This document shows, piece after piece, positions 17,819-27,951 of a stretch of 64,000 bases of DNA (position 1 is the first letter of the stretch; each line of letters begins with the position of its first letter). Under the pieces are notes generated by a model. It did no database searches, was not told the DNA's origin, and saw only the letters and a list, made by a program, of their open reading frames with translations. The stretch lies in assembly GCF_000775915.1 (NCBI RefSeq), contig NZ_BBLT01000013.1:1-64000 (forward strand), given 5' to 3'. The translations under genes and the position numbers were made by a program. The stretch is from Sporocytophaga myxococcoides (GTDB lineage Bacteria > Bacteroidota > Bacteroidia > Cytophagales > Cytophagaceae).

Positions 17819-19741
17819 TTATAATATTTTAAATTCTATCCTTCGGTTAATTTGCCTGTTTTCATCTGAGGTATTTGGTAACAATGGAATTGTTTCTCCA
17901 TAACCTTTATACTTCATTCTTGTAGCTTCTACACCAGACTTTACTAAATAATCAAAAACCGATTTTGCTCTATTTGTACTTAAGGTAAGATTGTCTTTAT
18001 CAGCTCCTACATCGTCAGTATGTCCACCAAATTCTATATTAACTTTAGGATTTTGCTTTAAAAAAGTACTGATTTTATTCAGCTCTGTTTTTGATTTTTC
18101 CTCAAGCGCAAAAGAGCCTGAAGTGAAAAATATATTATTCAGAACGACAGCTGCACCTGTTTTCACAGGATCCAGATAAACATCCAAAGCAAGAGCGTCA
18201 AATACTTTCGGATTATTAAAGTCAAAATGTACACTTTTAAACATATAGCCAGGCTTGCTAACATGCAAGGCATACTCTGATCCTTCAGTTAATACAATAA
18301 GATAACCACCGTTAATGCTATCAGATTTTACCCATTGACTAACCTTTCCGTTTTTCAGATCAACAAGTTCTATTTTTGCACCCAGTGGCTTTTTAGTTAC
18401 AGCATCAAATATTTTTCCTTTGGAATAAGTACTCTTGTGTTTTTCCTGAATTTGCTCTGGAACATCAAATTCATAAAGAAATGCTTTAGAAATACGCATA
18501 TCCTTTTTTTCATAAACAGTATAAAATCCTTTTTTGCTATCACAGGTAATGAATATTGTTGCATCATTACTCGGACCATTAAGGGGATATCCCAGGTTTA
18601 CAGGCTCAGACCAGGTAGAGTCTGTCATTTCAGATGAAAAGATGTCCAAACCTCCCATTCCTAAATGATAGGAGGATGAGAAATAAAGACTTTTACCATT
18701 GGCATGTATAAAAGGGGCGACTTCTCTTCCTGAGGTATTTACAGGTTTTCCAAGGTTTTTAGCAGGAGACCATTCACCATTTTCATCCATCTTTGTGAAC
18801 CAGATATCTTCTTTTCCAAAACCTCCCCTTCTGAGAGATGAAAAATAAATTGTTTTGCCATCAGCAGATATTGTTGGTTCAGATTCCCAGGTAGGTGAAT
18901 TGATATTTGCCCCAAGGTTCACTGGTTCACTCCAGGCTTCTCCATTTTTATAGGATATGTATAAATCGCAGGAACCGAAGCCATCCTGCTTATTACAAGA
19001 TGTAAACACAAGTACTTTACCATCTCCAGACAAGGAAGCTGCACCTTCATTAAACCTTGTATTGATATTAGTTGAAATAGAGTAAGGATCTGACCACTCC
19101 CCATTTACTTTATCAGAGACCACGATATCCTCGTCATCATTCTGAGTAAGGCCATCTTTTTTGTAATAGATAATTGTCTGTTGATCGGCAGTAAGTACGG
19201 GATATCCATGAATATAAAACCTGTTGATCTTAGGACTCATCATAACAGGTTTAAACGGCAATGGATTCTGCTTAGCCTTAATTCCAAATTCAACCTTAGC
19301 CATGAGCTGGGTAGCTTCTTCAGTTATCTTTTTATCATTAGGTTTCAGCTCCAACATCATCTGAAAATACTTTTTAGCAGATTCATAATCCCCATCATTA
19401 AAGTAAAATTCAGCTGCAGTAAAGTATCCGAAATAAAATCTTTTATCATTTGGCAAAATAGCTGCTGCTTTATAAAAATGTTTTTTTCCTTCTTCTGAGT
19501 TTCCAAGTAGCTTAAATATGCCGCCAAGCTTATAATGAGCCTCAACAAAATTCGGATCTTTATCAAGAGAGGCTTGAAGAGCTCTTATAGCTTCGTTAAA
19601 CTTACGCACACGAACCAGCTGTTCTGCTTCCTGAAAAAGACTAATGGCTTTTTTATTTGTCGAGCTGTAGTTTTGACCGAAAGTAGCAGATATAGAGAAA
19701 AATAGAAGAAACAGAAAAGAAAAGAAGATCTTTGATTTCAT
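17819..19741 (-). CDS. OmpA-family protein with TPR, PD40 and CarboxypepD-reg-like domains
   Basis: A 640-residue exported protein. A signal peptide (about 1-22, ending near ATFGQ) precedes TPR repeats (about 30-150), then PD40/WD40-like beta-propeller repeats (about 175-400, recurring ADGKTIYFSSLRRGG and ANGKSLYFSS units), a carboxypeptidase-regulatory-like segment (about 440-510), and a C-terminal OmpA peptidoglycan-binding domain (IEFGGHTDDVGADKDN, SxxRAKSVxDYL, NRRIEFKIL). This architecture is common in Bacteroidota outer-membrane lattices and in PorE-like type IX secretion components. It sits seven bases after queE and ends the run. Confidence 0.9.
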   Translation of the reverse strand: MKSKIFFSFLFLLFFSISATFGQNYSSTNKKAISLFQEAEQLVRVRKFNEAIRALQASLDKDPNFVEAHYKLGGIFKLLGNSEEGKKHFYKAAAILPNDKRFYFGYFTAAEFYFNDGDYESAKKYFQMMLELKPNDKKITEEATQLMAKVEFGIKAKQNPLPFKPVMMSPKINRFYIHGYPVLTADQQTIIYYKKDGLTQNDDEDIVVSDKVNGEWSDPYSISTNINTRFNEGAASLSGDGKVLVFTSCNKQDGFGSCDLYISYKNGEAWSEPVNLGANINSPTWESEPTISADGKTIYFSSLRRGGFGKEDIWFTKMDENGEWSPAKNLGKPVNTSGREVAPFIHANGKSLYFSSSYHLGMGGLDIFSSEMTDSTWSEPVNLGYPLNGPSNDATIFITCDSKKGFYTVYEKKDMRISKAFLYEFDVPEQIQEKHKSTYSKGKIFDAVTKKPLGAKIELVDLKNGKVSQWVKSDSINGGYLIVLTEGSEYALHVSKPGYMFKSVHFDFNNPKVFDALALDVYLDPVKTGAAVVLNNIFFTSGSFALEEKSKTELNKISTFLKQNPKVNIEFGGHTDDVGADKDNLTLSTNRAKSVFDYLVKSGVEATRMKYKGYGETIPLLPNTSDENRQINRRIEFKIL

Positions 19742-19748
19742 AGATTCA

Positions 19749-20390
19749 TTAAGGAATGTTCATGAACTTGTGAATCTGTAACGAAATATTCCATTGAGGA
19801 TTACTTTTTACATACTCAATAATAAGCGGAAGCACTTCATTTTGTTTGGACCATTCCGGTTGCAGATATAGCTTGCATTCAGGCTTTACCTGCCTGGCAA
19901 ATTGCTCTGCCCAATCAAAATCAGACTTATTAAAAACGATAATTTTTAGTTCGTCCGTATTTTCAATAACAGACTGATGAGGAGCTTTAAACTTTTTAGG
20001 AGAAAGGCAAATCCAGTCCCAATTTCCGGAAAGTGGATATGCACCACTGGTTTCAATATGGGTTCTGAATTGAAATTTCTTTAATGACTCTGTTAGTTGT
20101 TCTAAGGGATAAATCAATGGTTCTCCCCCTGTGATTACAGCTACTCTTCCAGGATGAGCAGATCCTGCTTGAGCAATTTCTTCAACGGAATAAACCGGAT
20201 GTCCTTTTATTTCCCAGGATTCTTTTACATCACACCAGTGACATCCTACATCACATCCTGCAAGCCTGATAAAATATGCAGCATGTCCCTGGAAAAAGCC
20301 TTCTCCCTGAATTGTATAAAAAGATTCCATTACCGGAAGAATGGAACCTGAATGTTCTAATATCTTATTAAGATCTTGTTTGATAGACAT
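19749..20390 (-). CDS. queE: 7-carboxy-7-deazaguanine synthase, radical SAM
   Basis: Rearranges 6-carboxytetrahydropterin to 7-carboxy-7-deazaguanine for queuosine. About 213 residues from the ATG at 20390; a TTG further up at 20408 is less likely. The radical-SAM cysteines are in [11 protein letters not shown] (CxxxCxxC; the FeS ligands sit where the family expects them), after the signature [12 protein letters not shown] that binds substrate. [11 protein letters not shown] is the SAM-binding glycine motif. The start overlaps the folD 3' end by 23 bases, implying translational coupling. QueD is at 9847; queC and queF are not in the window. Confidence 0.93.
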   Translation of the reverse strand: MSIKQDLNKILEHSGSILPVMESFYTIQGEGFFQGHAAYFIRLAGCDVGCHWCDVKESWEIKGHPVYSVEEIAQAGSAHPGRVAVITGGEPLIYPLEQLTESLKKFQFRTHIETSGAYPLSGNWDWICLSPKKFKAPHQSVIENTDELKIIVFNKSDFDWAEQFARQVKPECKLYLQPEWSKQNEVLPLIIEYVKSNPQWNISLQIHKFMNIP

Positions 20391-21264
20391 CACCCTTTGC
20401 CGAAGCAAGTGTATTTAATAAAAGAGAAGCAATAGTCATTGGACCTACCCCGCCAGGAACCGGAGTTATATAGCTGCATTTAGGAGCAACTGCTTCAAAG
20501 TCCACATCTCCTTTTATGGCATAACCTGCCTTTTTAGAAGCATCAGGCACCCTGGTAGTCCCGACATCGATAATCACAGCACCATCCTTTACCATATCTG
20601 CTTTGATCAATCCAGGTATACCCACTGCAACAATAATGATATCGGCCTGACGAGTATATGAAGCAAGATCCACTGTATTTTTGTGGCATAATGTAACTGT
20701 CGCATTTCCCGGCTCACTGTCTCTTGCCATAAGGATACTCATTGGAGAGCCCACAATATTACTTCTTCCTACCACAACACAATGTTTCCCTTTAGTATTG
20801 ATTCCATAACGTTTTAAAAGCATCATGATACCATTGGGTGTTGCAGAAATATGAGCAGGTAGCCCTTTATTCATCCTACCGATATTTACAGGGTGAAACC
20901 CATCGACATCCTTTTCCGGACGAATTCTTTCAGTTACCTTCTCTACTGAAATATGCTTTGGCAATGGAAGCTGTACAATTAATCCGTCAATTTCAGTATC
21001 ATTATTTATTTCTTCAATTTTAGCAAGAAGCGTTTCTTCCGAAACACTGGATTCGTATGTAATAAGAGTGGATCTGAAACCTACCTCTTCACAGCTTTTA
21101 ACCTTGCCACCAACATAAGTATGACTTGCCCCATCATCCCCCACTAGTATCGCCGCCAGATGCGGAATTTTACCTCCGTTATTTTTTATATTTTCTACAG
21201 CTACTGCTATTTCCTGTTTTATTTCAAGCGAAACTTTTTTTCCGTCGATCAGTTGGGTAGTCAT
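20368..21264 (-). CDS. folD: Bifunctional methylene-tetrahydrofolate dehydrogenase/cyclohydrolase
   Basis: Interconverts 5,10-methylene-, methenyl- and 10-formyl-tetrahydrofolate, feeding purine and formyl-methionine synthesis. About 298 residues from the ATG at 21264 (MTTQLIDGK); ATG 21279 and TTG 21294 are in frame. The family signatures are clear: [25 protein letters not shown], the NADP site [14 protein letters not shown], and the C-terminal [12 protein letters not shown]. It follows lepA and overlaps queE. Confidence 0.96.
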   Translation of the reverse strand: MTTQLIDGKKVSLEIKQEIAVAVENIKNNGGKIPHLAAILVGDDGASHTYVGGKVKSCEEVGFRSTLITYESSVSEETLLAKIEEINNDTEIDGLIVQLPLPKHISVEKVTERIRPEKDVDGFHPVNIGRMNKGLPAHISATPNGIMMLLKRYGINTKGKHCVVVGRSNIVGSPMSILMARDSEPGNATVTLCHKNTVDLASYTRQADIIIVAVGIPGLIKADMVKDGAVIIDVGTTRVPDASKKAGYAIKGDVDFEAVAPKCSYITPVPGGVGPMTIASLLLNTLASAKGDVYQTRS

Positions 21265-21300
21265 TTTTAATTCACTCATTGGTATTCGAAACAAATAATA

Positions 21301-23088
21301 TTAGTCAATTTTAAGGACAGCCATAAATGCCTCCTGAGGTATCTCCACATTACCCACCTGTCTCATTCTCTTCTTACCTTTTTTCTGTTTTTCGAGAAGC
21401 TTTCTCTTACGGGAAATATCACCACCGTAACATTTCGCCAAAACGTCTTTTCTTAATGCTTTTACCGTTTCTCTGGAGATGATTTTAGCACCTATTGCAG
21501 CCTGAATCGCGATCTCAAATTGCTGTCTTGGAAGTAACTCTTTTAATTTTTCGCAAAGTTTTTTACCCCATTCATATGCCTTATCTCTGTGAACAATAGC
21601 AGAAAGAGCATCTACTTTATCACCATTCAGAAGAATATCAAGTTTCACCATGTTGGATTCCCTGTATCCTATTAATTCATAGTCAAGTGAAGCATATCCT
21701 TTTGAAATGGTTTTCAATTTATCGAAGAAATCAAATACCATTTCAGAGAGTGGCATTTCAAAAATCATTTCTACTCTGTCAGTTGTCAGATAAACCTGAT
21801 TTCTTAATACTCCTCTTTTTTCCATACAAAGAGTCATAATTGCCCCAATGTATTCGGACTTTGTTATAATCTGAGCTTTGATAAAAGGTTCCTCAATGCG
21901 ATCCAACTTAGATGGATCAAGCATTTCAGAAGGTGCATTTACAACATGCATTTCTCCTTTATTATCGAATGCATGAAATGACACGGAAGGAACAGTAGTT
22001 ATTACAGTCTGGTCAAATTCTCTTTCAAGACGTTCCTGAATGATTTCCATGTGCAGCATTCCAAGAAAACCACAACGGAAGCCAAATCCAAGAGCTGCCG
22101 AAGTTTCAGGTTCCCAAACAAGGGATGCATCATTCAGTTGAAGTTTCTCAATAGCCTCTCTTAAATCCTCATAATCACTGGTTTCAACTGGATACACTCC
22201 GGCAAAAACCATTGGTTTTACATCTTCAAAACCAACAATGGCTTCTTTTGTAGGATTATCAAAGCTTGTAATTGTATCTCCTACCTTTACCTCTTTCGCA
22301 CTTTTGATACCTGAAATAAGATATCCAACATCACCTGCCTCAATTACAGTACGTGGTTCTTTTTCAAGTTTTAAAATACCGATTTCATCAGCATGATAAA
22401 CGGTATCTGTGGCAACGAATTTTACTTTATCTCCTTTTTTGATTGTTCCGTTTAAAACTCTGAATATTACTTCGATACCTCTGAACGAATTATAAACTGA
22501 ATCAAAAATCAGGGCTTGTAAAGGAGCTGTTTTATCTCCTTTGGGAGCTGGAATTCTTTCAACAATTGCTTCAAGTACTTTATCTACTCCGGTTCCGTCT
22601 TTACCACTGGCAGGAATAATTGATTCCCTTGAACATCCCACAAGATCTACCATCTGATCCTTTACCTCTTCAGGCATAGCGCCAGGAAGGTCTATTTTAT
22701 TTAATACAGGAATTATTTCAAGATCGTGCTCCAAGGCAAGGTATAAATTTGAAATAGTCTGAGCCTGAATACCCTGAGAGGCGTCAACTAAAAGTAAAAC
22801 ACCTTCACAGGCAGCTATAGACCTGGAAACCTCATAAGAAAAGTCAACGTGCCCGGGTGTATCTATCAGATTAAGCACATAGGTTTTTCCTTTGTACACG
22901 TAGTTCATCTGAATAGCATGACTCTTAATTGTAATTCCTCTTTCTCTCTCAAGATCCATATTATCAAGGACCTGCGCCTGCATTTCTCTTTTAGTTACGG
23001 TATTTGTGAATTCTAAAAGACGATCGGCCAGGGTACTTTTTCCGTGATCAATATGGGCTATGATGCAAAAGTTTCTAATATTTTCCAT
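21301..23088 (-). CDS. lepA: Elongation factor 4 (LepA) translational GTPase
   Basis: A 595-residue ribosome-binding GTPase thought to assist elongation or back-translocation and ribosome biogenesis. G1 is AHIDHGKST (about residues 9-17), G3 is DTPGHVDF, and G4 is NKIDLPGA. The EF-Tu-like, EF-G III/V-like and unique C-terminal domain ([17 protein letters not shown]) are all present. It is the first gene of the run lepA, folD, queE and ompA-like. A promoter sits just upstream. Confidence 0.97.
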   Translation of the reverse strand: MENIRNFCIIAHIDHGKSTLADRLLEFTNTVTKREMQAQVLDNMDLERERGITIKSHAIQMNYVYKGKTYVLNLIDTPGHVDFSYEVSRSIAACEGVLLLVDASQGIQAQTISNLYLALEHDLEIIPVLNKIDLPGAMPEEVKDQMVDLVGCSRESIIPASGKDGTGVDKVLEAIVERIPAPKGDKTAPLQALIFDSVYNSFRGIEVIFRVLNGTIKKGDKVKFVATDTVYHADEIGILKLEKEPRTVIEAGDVGYLISGIKSAKEVKVGDTITSFDNPTKEAIVGFEDVKPMVFAGVYPVETSDYEDLREAIEKLQLNDASLVWEPETSAALGFGFRCGFLGMLHMEIIQERLEREFDQTVITTVPSVSFHAFDNKGEMHVVNAPSEMLDPSKLDRIEEPFIKAQIITKSEYIGAIMTLCMEKRGVLRNQVYLTTDRVEMIFEMPLSEMVFDFFDKLKTISKGYASLDYELIGYRESNMVKLDILLNGDKVDALSAIVHRDKAYEWGKKLCEKLKELLPRQQFEIAIQAAIGAKIISRETVKALRKDVLAKCYGGDISRKRKLLEKQKKGKKRMRQVGNVEIPQEAFMAVLKID

Positions 23089-23104
23089 TTCAGTAAATCA
23101 GCTA

Positions 23105-23134
23105 CAAAGTTATGAATTCTGGATACTAAAAAAA
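23105..23134 (-). promoter_or_regulatory. Promoter of lepA
   Basis: On the minus strand TAACTTTG (complement of 23105-23112) matches the -7 consensus exactly, and TTTT lies 18 bases upstream in place of TTTG. The predicted start is about 23098, giving a leader of about ten bases before the lepA ATG at 23088. Confidence 0.55.
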
Positions 23135-23226
23135 TAATACCCCGTTTAATATTTATCTAATTGTTTTAATAAGTTTTAATATTTAAAATTGTCTTTTTCG
23201 TATATGTAAGGAGGAATCGTGTATTC

Positions 23227-25536
23227 ATGAACAGAATGAGCAAGAATAAGACTCTGGAGGATCTATATTATTCCTTCCCTGCACAGCTTTTGATTAATCA
23301 TTTCAAGAAAAACCAGATACTTTTGGCTTTGTGGTTCATTCTGTTTGGTTTTGTCACTTCAAACATTGGAAATATTCTCGGAATCCCTTATTTGTTTCTT
23401 GATCCGGAATACATGAATCAGGTGAATTACAAAGGCTTCCTGATAATTGGTGTAGCCGTTGGAATATTTATCTTATCCTTTCATATTACAACCTATATTC
23501 TTGACAGTTATCGTTTTAACTTCCTTGGTACTGTTGCACGCCCTTTTACAAAATTCTGCCTGAATAACAGTATAATACCTCTGGCCTTCCTGATAGTTTA
23601 TTCAATCAATATTGTTCGATTTCAGTTCAAAAGTGGTTTTCAGACTAATACGCAAATTTTTCTTGAAGTAGCTAGTTTTCTTTTAGGTGTCGGTATTACG
23701 CTTTTCTTATTGCTCTTTTATTTCAGTTCTACTAATAAGGATATATTCAAGGAGCTGGCTTCTAACCTTGACAGGCAGCTAAAGAAGACTAATATTAACA
23801 GAGTCAATGTATTAAGGAAATTAAAAAATGCTAAAAAGAATAAATACATTGTAAATCATTATCTGGATTTTCCATTTAAATTCGTCAAGGTTGAACCATA
23901 CAAAAATTATGATAAGGAAATTCTATTAAAGGTATTCGATCAGAATCACCTGAATGCAGTAATTGTTGAAATTTTTGTTATAATAGTCATTATAATTCTT
24001 GGTCTGTTCAGGGATAACTCTTATTTCCAGATACCTGCAGCTGCAAGTGGGATACTTTTCTTTTCAATCTTTATTATGTTTACCGGCGCATTCTCTTATT
24101 GGTTAAGAGGATGGGCAATTACAGCCCTGGTTGCAGCCTTGGTAATTTTTAACTTTCTGGTAAAATATGAAATCATCAATTCCAAATATCAGGCCTATGG
24201 AATTAATTACAATAATACTCCCGCAGAATATAGCCTTGAAAGACTTAACGATTTGAGCAATGAATCAACTTTCAAAACAGATACCGATTCAACTACTCTC
24301 ATTCTGAATAACTGGAAGAATAAATTTTCAGGACCAGAAAAACCGAAAATGGTCTTTATTTGTGTCAGTGGAGGTGGACAAAGAGCTGCGGCCTGGACTA
24401 CGAGAACATTACAATATGTAGACAGCACACTTAACGGAGGATTACTTGATCATTCCATTCTCATGACAGGTGCCTCTGGAGGAATGGTGGGTGCTAGTTA
24501 CTTCAGAGAATTATATCTGAGGAAAAAACAAGGAGAAAACATTAATCTATATTCAGATCATGCATTTAAAAACATTACCAAAGATGTTCTAAACCCTGTC
24601 ATTTTCAGCCTTGTTGTAAACGACATTTTCTTCCGATTCCAAAAGTTCAATTATGGGAACTATGAATATCTCAAAGACAGAGGTTATGCATTCGAAGAAC
24701 AACTCAATACCAATCTTGAGCATGTGCTTAATAAAAAGGTTTGTGACTATAAAATTCCGGAACAGAATGCTCTTATACCTTTAATTATTATGTCTCCAAC
24801 AGTCATAAACGATGGAAGGAAACTATTCATTTCCAGCCAGCATTGCAGTTATATGACAACCTCTCCTCCAGAGGAAGTAGATCTTAATCAAAAGATCAAA
24901 GGAATTGAATTTCAAAGGTTCTATGAGAAACAGGATGCTAAAAATCTGAGATTTTTAAGCGCAGTTCGCATGAGTGCAACCTTTCCATATGTCACTCCTA
25001 ATGTAGAACTTCCCAGTTCACCTGCAATGGAAATAATGGATGCCGGAATTGCTGACAATTTTGGAATCAGGGATGCGGTGAGGTTTTTATATGTATTCAG
25101 AGAATGGATAAGTCAGAATACAAGTGGCGTTGTTTTTGTCTGTATCAGAGATTCTCAGAAAGATAGTCCGATTGAGAAAAAAGCAGAAGCTTCAATTTTT
25201 CAAAAAATGTTTACACCAATTGGAAGTTTATATAATAATTGGGATTATCTTCAAGACTTCAACAACGACAACCTGATCGAAGGCGCTTATGGCTGGTTTA
25301 ACGGAAAGATCAATGTGGTTAATTTCGAATATATCCCCAAACCTAGATATTGGGGCATATTGAAAGAAAAGAAAATAAACCCGGAAGAAGTTGAAAAGAA
25401 GGAAACCGCTGAAAGAGCGGTTTTGAGCTGGCATTTAACTACCAGGGAAAAACAAAGCTTACAAAGAACTATTTTAGAAAATAACAATCAGGAATCCTTA
25501 AATCACTTAAAAAAGCTATTATCTGATCAGAAATGA
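23227..25536 (+). CDS. Membrane-anchored patatin-like phospholipase
   Basis: 769 residues. About seven membrane helices occupy residues 30-315 (starting near ILLALWFILFGF). The catalytic domain follows: an oxyanion-hole loop VSGGGQRAAAW (about 378-388), the nucleophile elbow TGASGGMVGAS (GxSxG; Ser about 417) and the dyad aspartate in DAGIADNFG. Patatins are Ser-Asp lipid acyl hydrolases; here the domain should face one side of the membrane. A Shine-Dalgarno-like AAGGAGGA (23208-23215) precedes the ATG by 11-12 bases, unusual in this window. The stop overlaps the next gene's start by four bases, so the two are co-translated. Confidence 0.85.
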   Translation: MNRMSKNKTLEDLYYSFPAQLLINHFKKNQILLALWFILFGFVTSNIGNILGIPYLFLDPEYMNQVNYKGFLIIGVAVGIFILSFHITTYILDSYRFNFLGTVARPFTKFCLNNSIIPLAFLIVYSINIVRFQFKSGFQTNTQIFLEVASFLLGVGITLFLLLFYFSSTNKDIFKELASNLDRQLKKTNINRVNVLRKLKNAKKNKYIVNHYLDFPFKFVKVEPYKNYDKEILLKVFDQNHLNAVIVEIFVIIVIIILGLFRDNSYFQIPAAASGILFFSIFIMFTGAFSYWLRGWAITALVAALVIFNFLVKYEIINSKYQAYGINYNNTPAEYSLERLNDLSNESTFKTDTDSTTLILNNWKNKFSGPEKPKMVFICVSGGGQRAAAWTTRTLQYVDSTLNGGLLDHSILMTGASGGMVGASYFRELYLRKKQGENINLYSDHAFKNITKDVLNPVIFSLVVNDIFFRFQKFNYGNYEYLKDRGYAFEEQLNTNLEHVLNKKVCDYKIPEQNALIPLIIMSPTVINDGRKLFISSQHCSYMTTSPPEEVDLNQKIKGIEFQRFYEKQDAKNLRFLSAVRMSATFPYVTPNVELPSSPAMEIMDAGIADNFGIRDAVRFLYVFREWISQNTSGVVFVCIRDSQKDSPIEKKAEASIFQKMFTPIGSLYNNWDYLQDFNNDNLIEGAYGWFNGKINVVNFEYIPKPRYWGILKEKKINPEEVEKKETAERAVLSWHLTTREKQSLQRTILENNNQESLNHLKKLLSDQK

Positions 25537-27947
25537 AAAATTTTTCCCCTGTTCTTTTAAAAAAGTTAACAAGCACAGGGATTTTTATAATCCTGCTTTT
25601 TTTATCCCAAATACTACTTGCTCAAACAGACACATTAAAAGGATATGTAAAAGAAACCTTTTCAGGGAGCAGTCTACCTTTCGTCCACATTAGAGTAAAT
25701 GACTCCATTGATTATTTATCAGATATCGATGGTAATTTTTTTATTGAAAATATATCCTCTTTAAAGAAGGTAACATTTGATCTCTATATGCACAGACCTG
25801 TTACGTTATATCCTCCTTTTGACAGCGTACTTTCTGTAAAGCTTAATAAGTTTCTCTTTTTTGAAATATCAAAGGATTCTGACCCTTTTGCTCCGGAGAT
25901 TATTCATAAGGTTATGGATCATAAAGATCTGAATAACCCTGAGAAAATGCGTTATTATAGTTATAAAACCTATAATAAATTCAGTCTTGCTACAACGGAG
26001 GTTGAGAAATCAAATAAGTTTCTAAGTCTTATTTTTAAAAAATTTTCTCTTTCATTTAAAAAGTTAAAAGAAGAACAGCATTTCATTCTGATTGAAACTT
26101 CAAGCGAAAAAAAATTTATAGATCAATTACACCAGAGAGAAGAGCTGGACGGCGCTAAATCTTCTGGAATTGATCTCCCCTTGCTGATGGTTCAGGCCAA
26201 TCAGGTACAGAATGCATCTTTATATAAAGACTACCTGAACATTGCAGGCAAAAGTTATCCGAGCCCCCTGAACAAAGATATATTTCACAGATATGCCTTC
26301 AACTTAATCGATACAGTATATCCGAATAAAGACACTGTTTATGTTGTTAAGTTTAATCCTCGAAGTGACCGATATTTTGATGGGTTGAAAGGCACTGTTT
26401 TTATTAATAAAAACAAGTATGCCATAGAGCATTTAAATGTTTCTCCTTATGAGGAAGGGAAAGTTGAAATAAACCTATTGCAATCTTATAAATTCCATAA
26501 TGAGAAAGATGTATGGTTTCCTTCCAGAACCAGAACTGTTATAGTCTTTTCAAGAGGCACAGAAAAGTATATAGCCAATGGTAACTCTTATATATTTGAT
26601 GTAAATCTCAATGCTTATCTTAATAAAAAATCATTTAATGAAGTAATTCTCAATTACTCTGAGCGCGCAAACAAAAGAGGAGAGCAGTATTGGAAAGCTA
26701 CTAGAAAAGAGCCTCTTACTCATGCTGATTCCATTACTTATTTTTACTTTGAATCTTTTAAGTATAAAAAAGATATCGAGAATTTTCTCACATTCGGAGA
26801 AAAGGTTTTTTATGGAGAACTTCCTTTCAGAAAAATTGATATAGATGTAAACAGACTTCTGACATTTAACAAAGTAGAAGGAACAAGAATAGGTTTCGGA
26901 GCGCATACCAACGAAAAATACTCCGATAAAATCAAATATGGAGGTTACATTGGATATGGAATTAGAGATCAAAAATTCAAATACGGAGCTGACTTTACCT
27001 ATAAACCCTTTTACGATGTTCCGATTTCCTTTAATGCTAGATTTTCTTATGATTTAAGAGAAGCAGGAGCTAATTTTTATCCTTACAACAGATATCAGTA
27101 CAGCAGTGAGGCTTTAAGAAAATTCTGGTTAAGAATATTGGACCTTGTATTTGAACAGGAAAATTCAATCTTTTATCATCCTTTTAAAAATATGGATGTG
27201 ATGGTTTCCTTTGATAACAGTCAGCACAGGCCAACTTATGATTATGTTTATAGGGGAACTGACAGTTTAAAATTTAATTTCACAGAATTCAAATTTGGAT
27301 TTCGATATGCTTTTGGTGAACAATATTTCAACGTATTGAAAAGGAAATATCCTCAACCTACTAACTACCCAGTTATTTCATTTATCTGGCAGAAAGGACT
27401 AAAGAAAGGTGTAAGCGGAGATTTTAATTATAATCGATTTGCCTTAAAGATAGAGGAAACATTGAGAATACTTTTCCTGGGCAAAACCGGAATACAACTT
27501 GAGACAGGTTTAATTACCGGAGATGCTCCTTATATGAAACTCTATAATCAAAAAGGTAGTTACAGAAACACGTCTGTTGTATTTCACAATAGCTTTGAAA
27601 CAATGAAGTTCAATGAGTTTCTGAGCAACAAATATGCGAGTTTATTCTTTTCCCATGACTTTGGAAAATTATTTATTACAAAGTCCATCACCCCATCATT
27701 ATGGATCATCAATAATATCGGTATCGGAAGCTTAAATCATCCGGAATACCATCAGGAGATTCCATTTAAAACAATGGAGAAAGGATATATGGAGGGAGGG
27801 TCTTTTCTTAACAACGTAATTGTTATAAATCTAGCCGGGTTAAAATTAGGGATAGGTGCCGGTGTCTTCCTGAGATATGGCCCTTATGCATTACCTCATT
27901 TTGGTGATAACTTTGTATTCAAGTTTGCCACTAACTTCTTTTTATAA
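25533..27947 (+). CDS. DUF5686-family outer-membrane protein with carboxypeptidase-regulatory-like domain
   Basis: 804 residues with a signal peptide (about 1-30, ending near LLAQ). An N-terminal CarboxypepD_reg-like beta sandwich (about 32-110) is followed by a DUF5686 region and many beta-strand-like segments ending in an aromatic residue (final FKFATNFFL), consistent with an outer-membrane barrel. Bacteroidota genomes hold many DUF5686 proteins of unknown role. It is coupled to the patatin by the overlapping ATGA, so the two likely act together. It converges on the debranching enzyme with only a four-base gap. Confidence 0.85.
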   Translation: MKNFSPVLLKKLTSTGIFIILLFLSQILLAQTDTLKGYVKETFSGSSLPFVHIRVNDSIDYLSDIDGNFFIENISSLKKVTFDLYMHRPVTLYPPFDSVLSVKLNKFLFFEISKDSDPFAPEIIHKVMDHKDLNNPEKMRYYSYKTYNKFSLATTEVEKSNKFLSLIFKKFSLSFKKLKEEQHFILIETSSEKKFIDQLHQREELDGAKSSGIDLPLLMVQANQVQNASLYKDYLNIAGKSYPSPLNKDIFHRYAFNLIDTVYPNKDTVYVVKFNPRSDRYFDGLKGTVFINKNKYAIEHLNVSPYEEGKVEINLLQSYKFHNEKDVWFPSRTRTVIVFSRGTEKYIANGNSYIFDVNLNAYLNKKSFNEVILNYSERANKRGEQYWKATRKEPLTHADSITYFYFESFKYKKDIENFLTFGEKVFYGELPFRKIDIDVNRLLTFNKVEGTRIGFGAHTNEKYSDKIKYGGYIGYGIRDQKFKYGADFTYKPFYDVPISFNARFSYDLREAGANFYPYNRYQYSSEALRKFWLRILDLVFEQENSIFYHPFKNMDVMVSFDNSQHRPTYDYVYRGTDSLKFNFTEFKFGFRYAFGEQYFNVLKRKYPQPTNYPVISFIWQKGLKKGVSGDFNYNRFALKIEETLRILFLGKTGIQLETGLITGDAPYMKLYNQKGSYRNTSVVFHNSFETMKFNEFLSNKYASLFFSHDFGKLFITKSITPSLWIINNIGIGSLNHPEYHQEIPFKTMEKGYMEGGSFLNNVIVINLAGLKLGIGAGVFLRYGPYALPHFGDNFVFKFATNFFL

Positions 27948-27951
27948 TCTA

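Noticed and set aside
18335-19498. Plus-strand frames inside the OmpA-family gene
   Set aside because: Antisense shadows of a well-supported gene; no signal for real coding.
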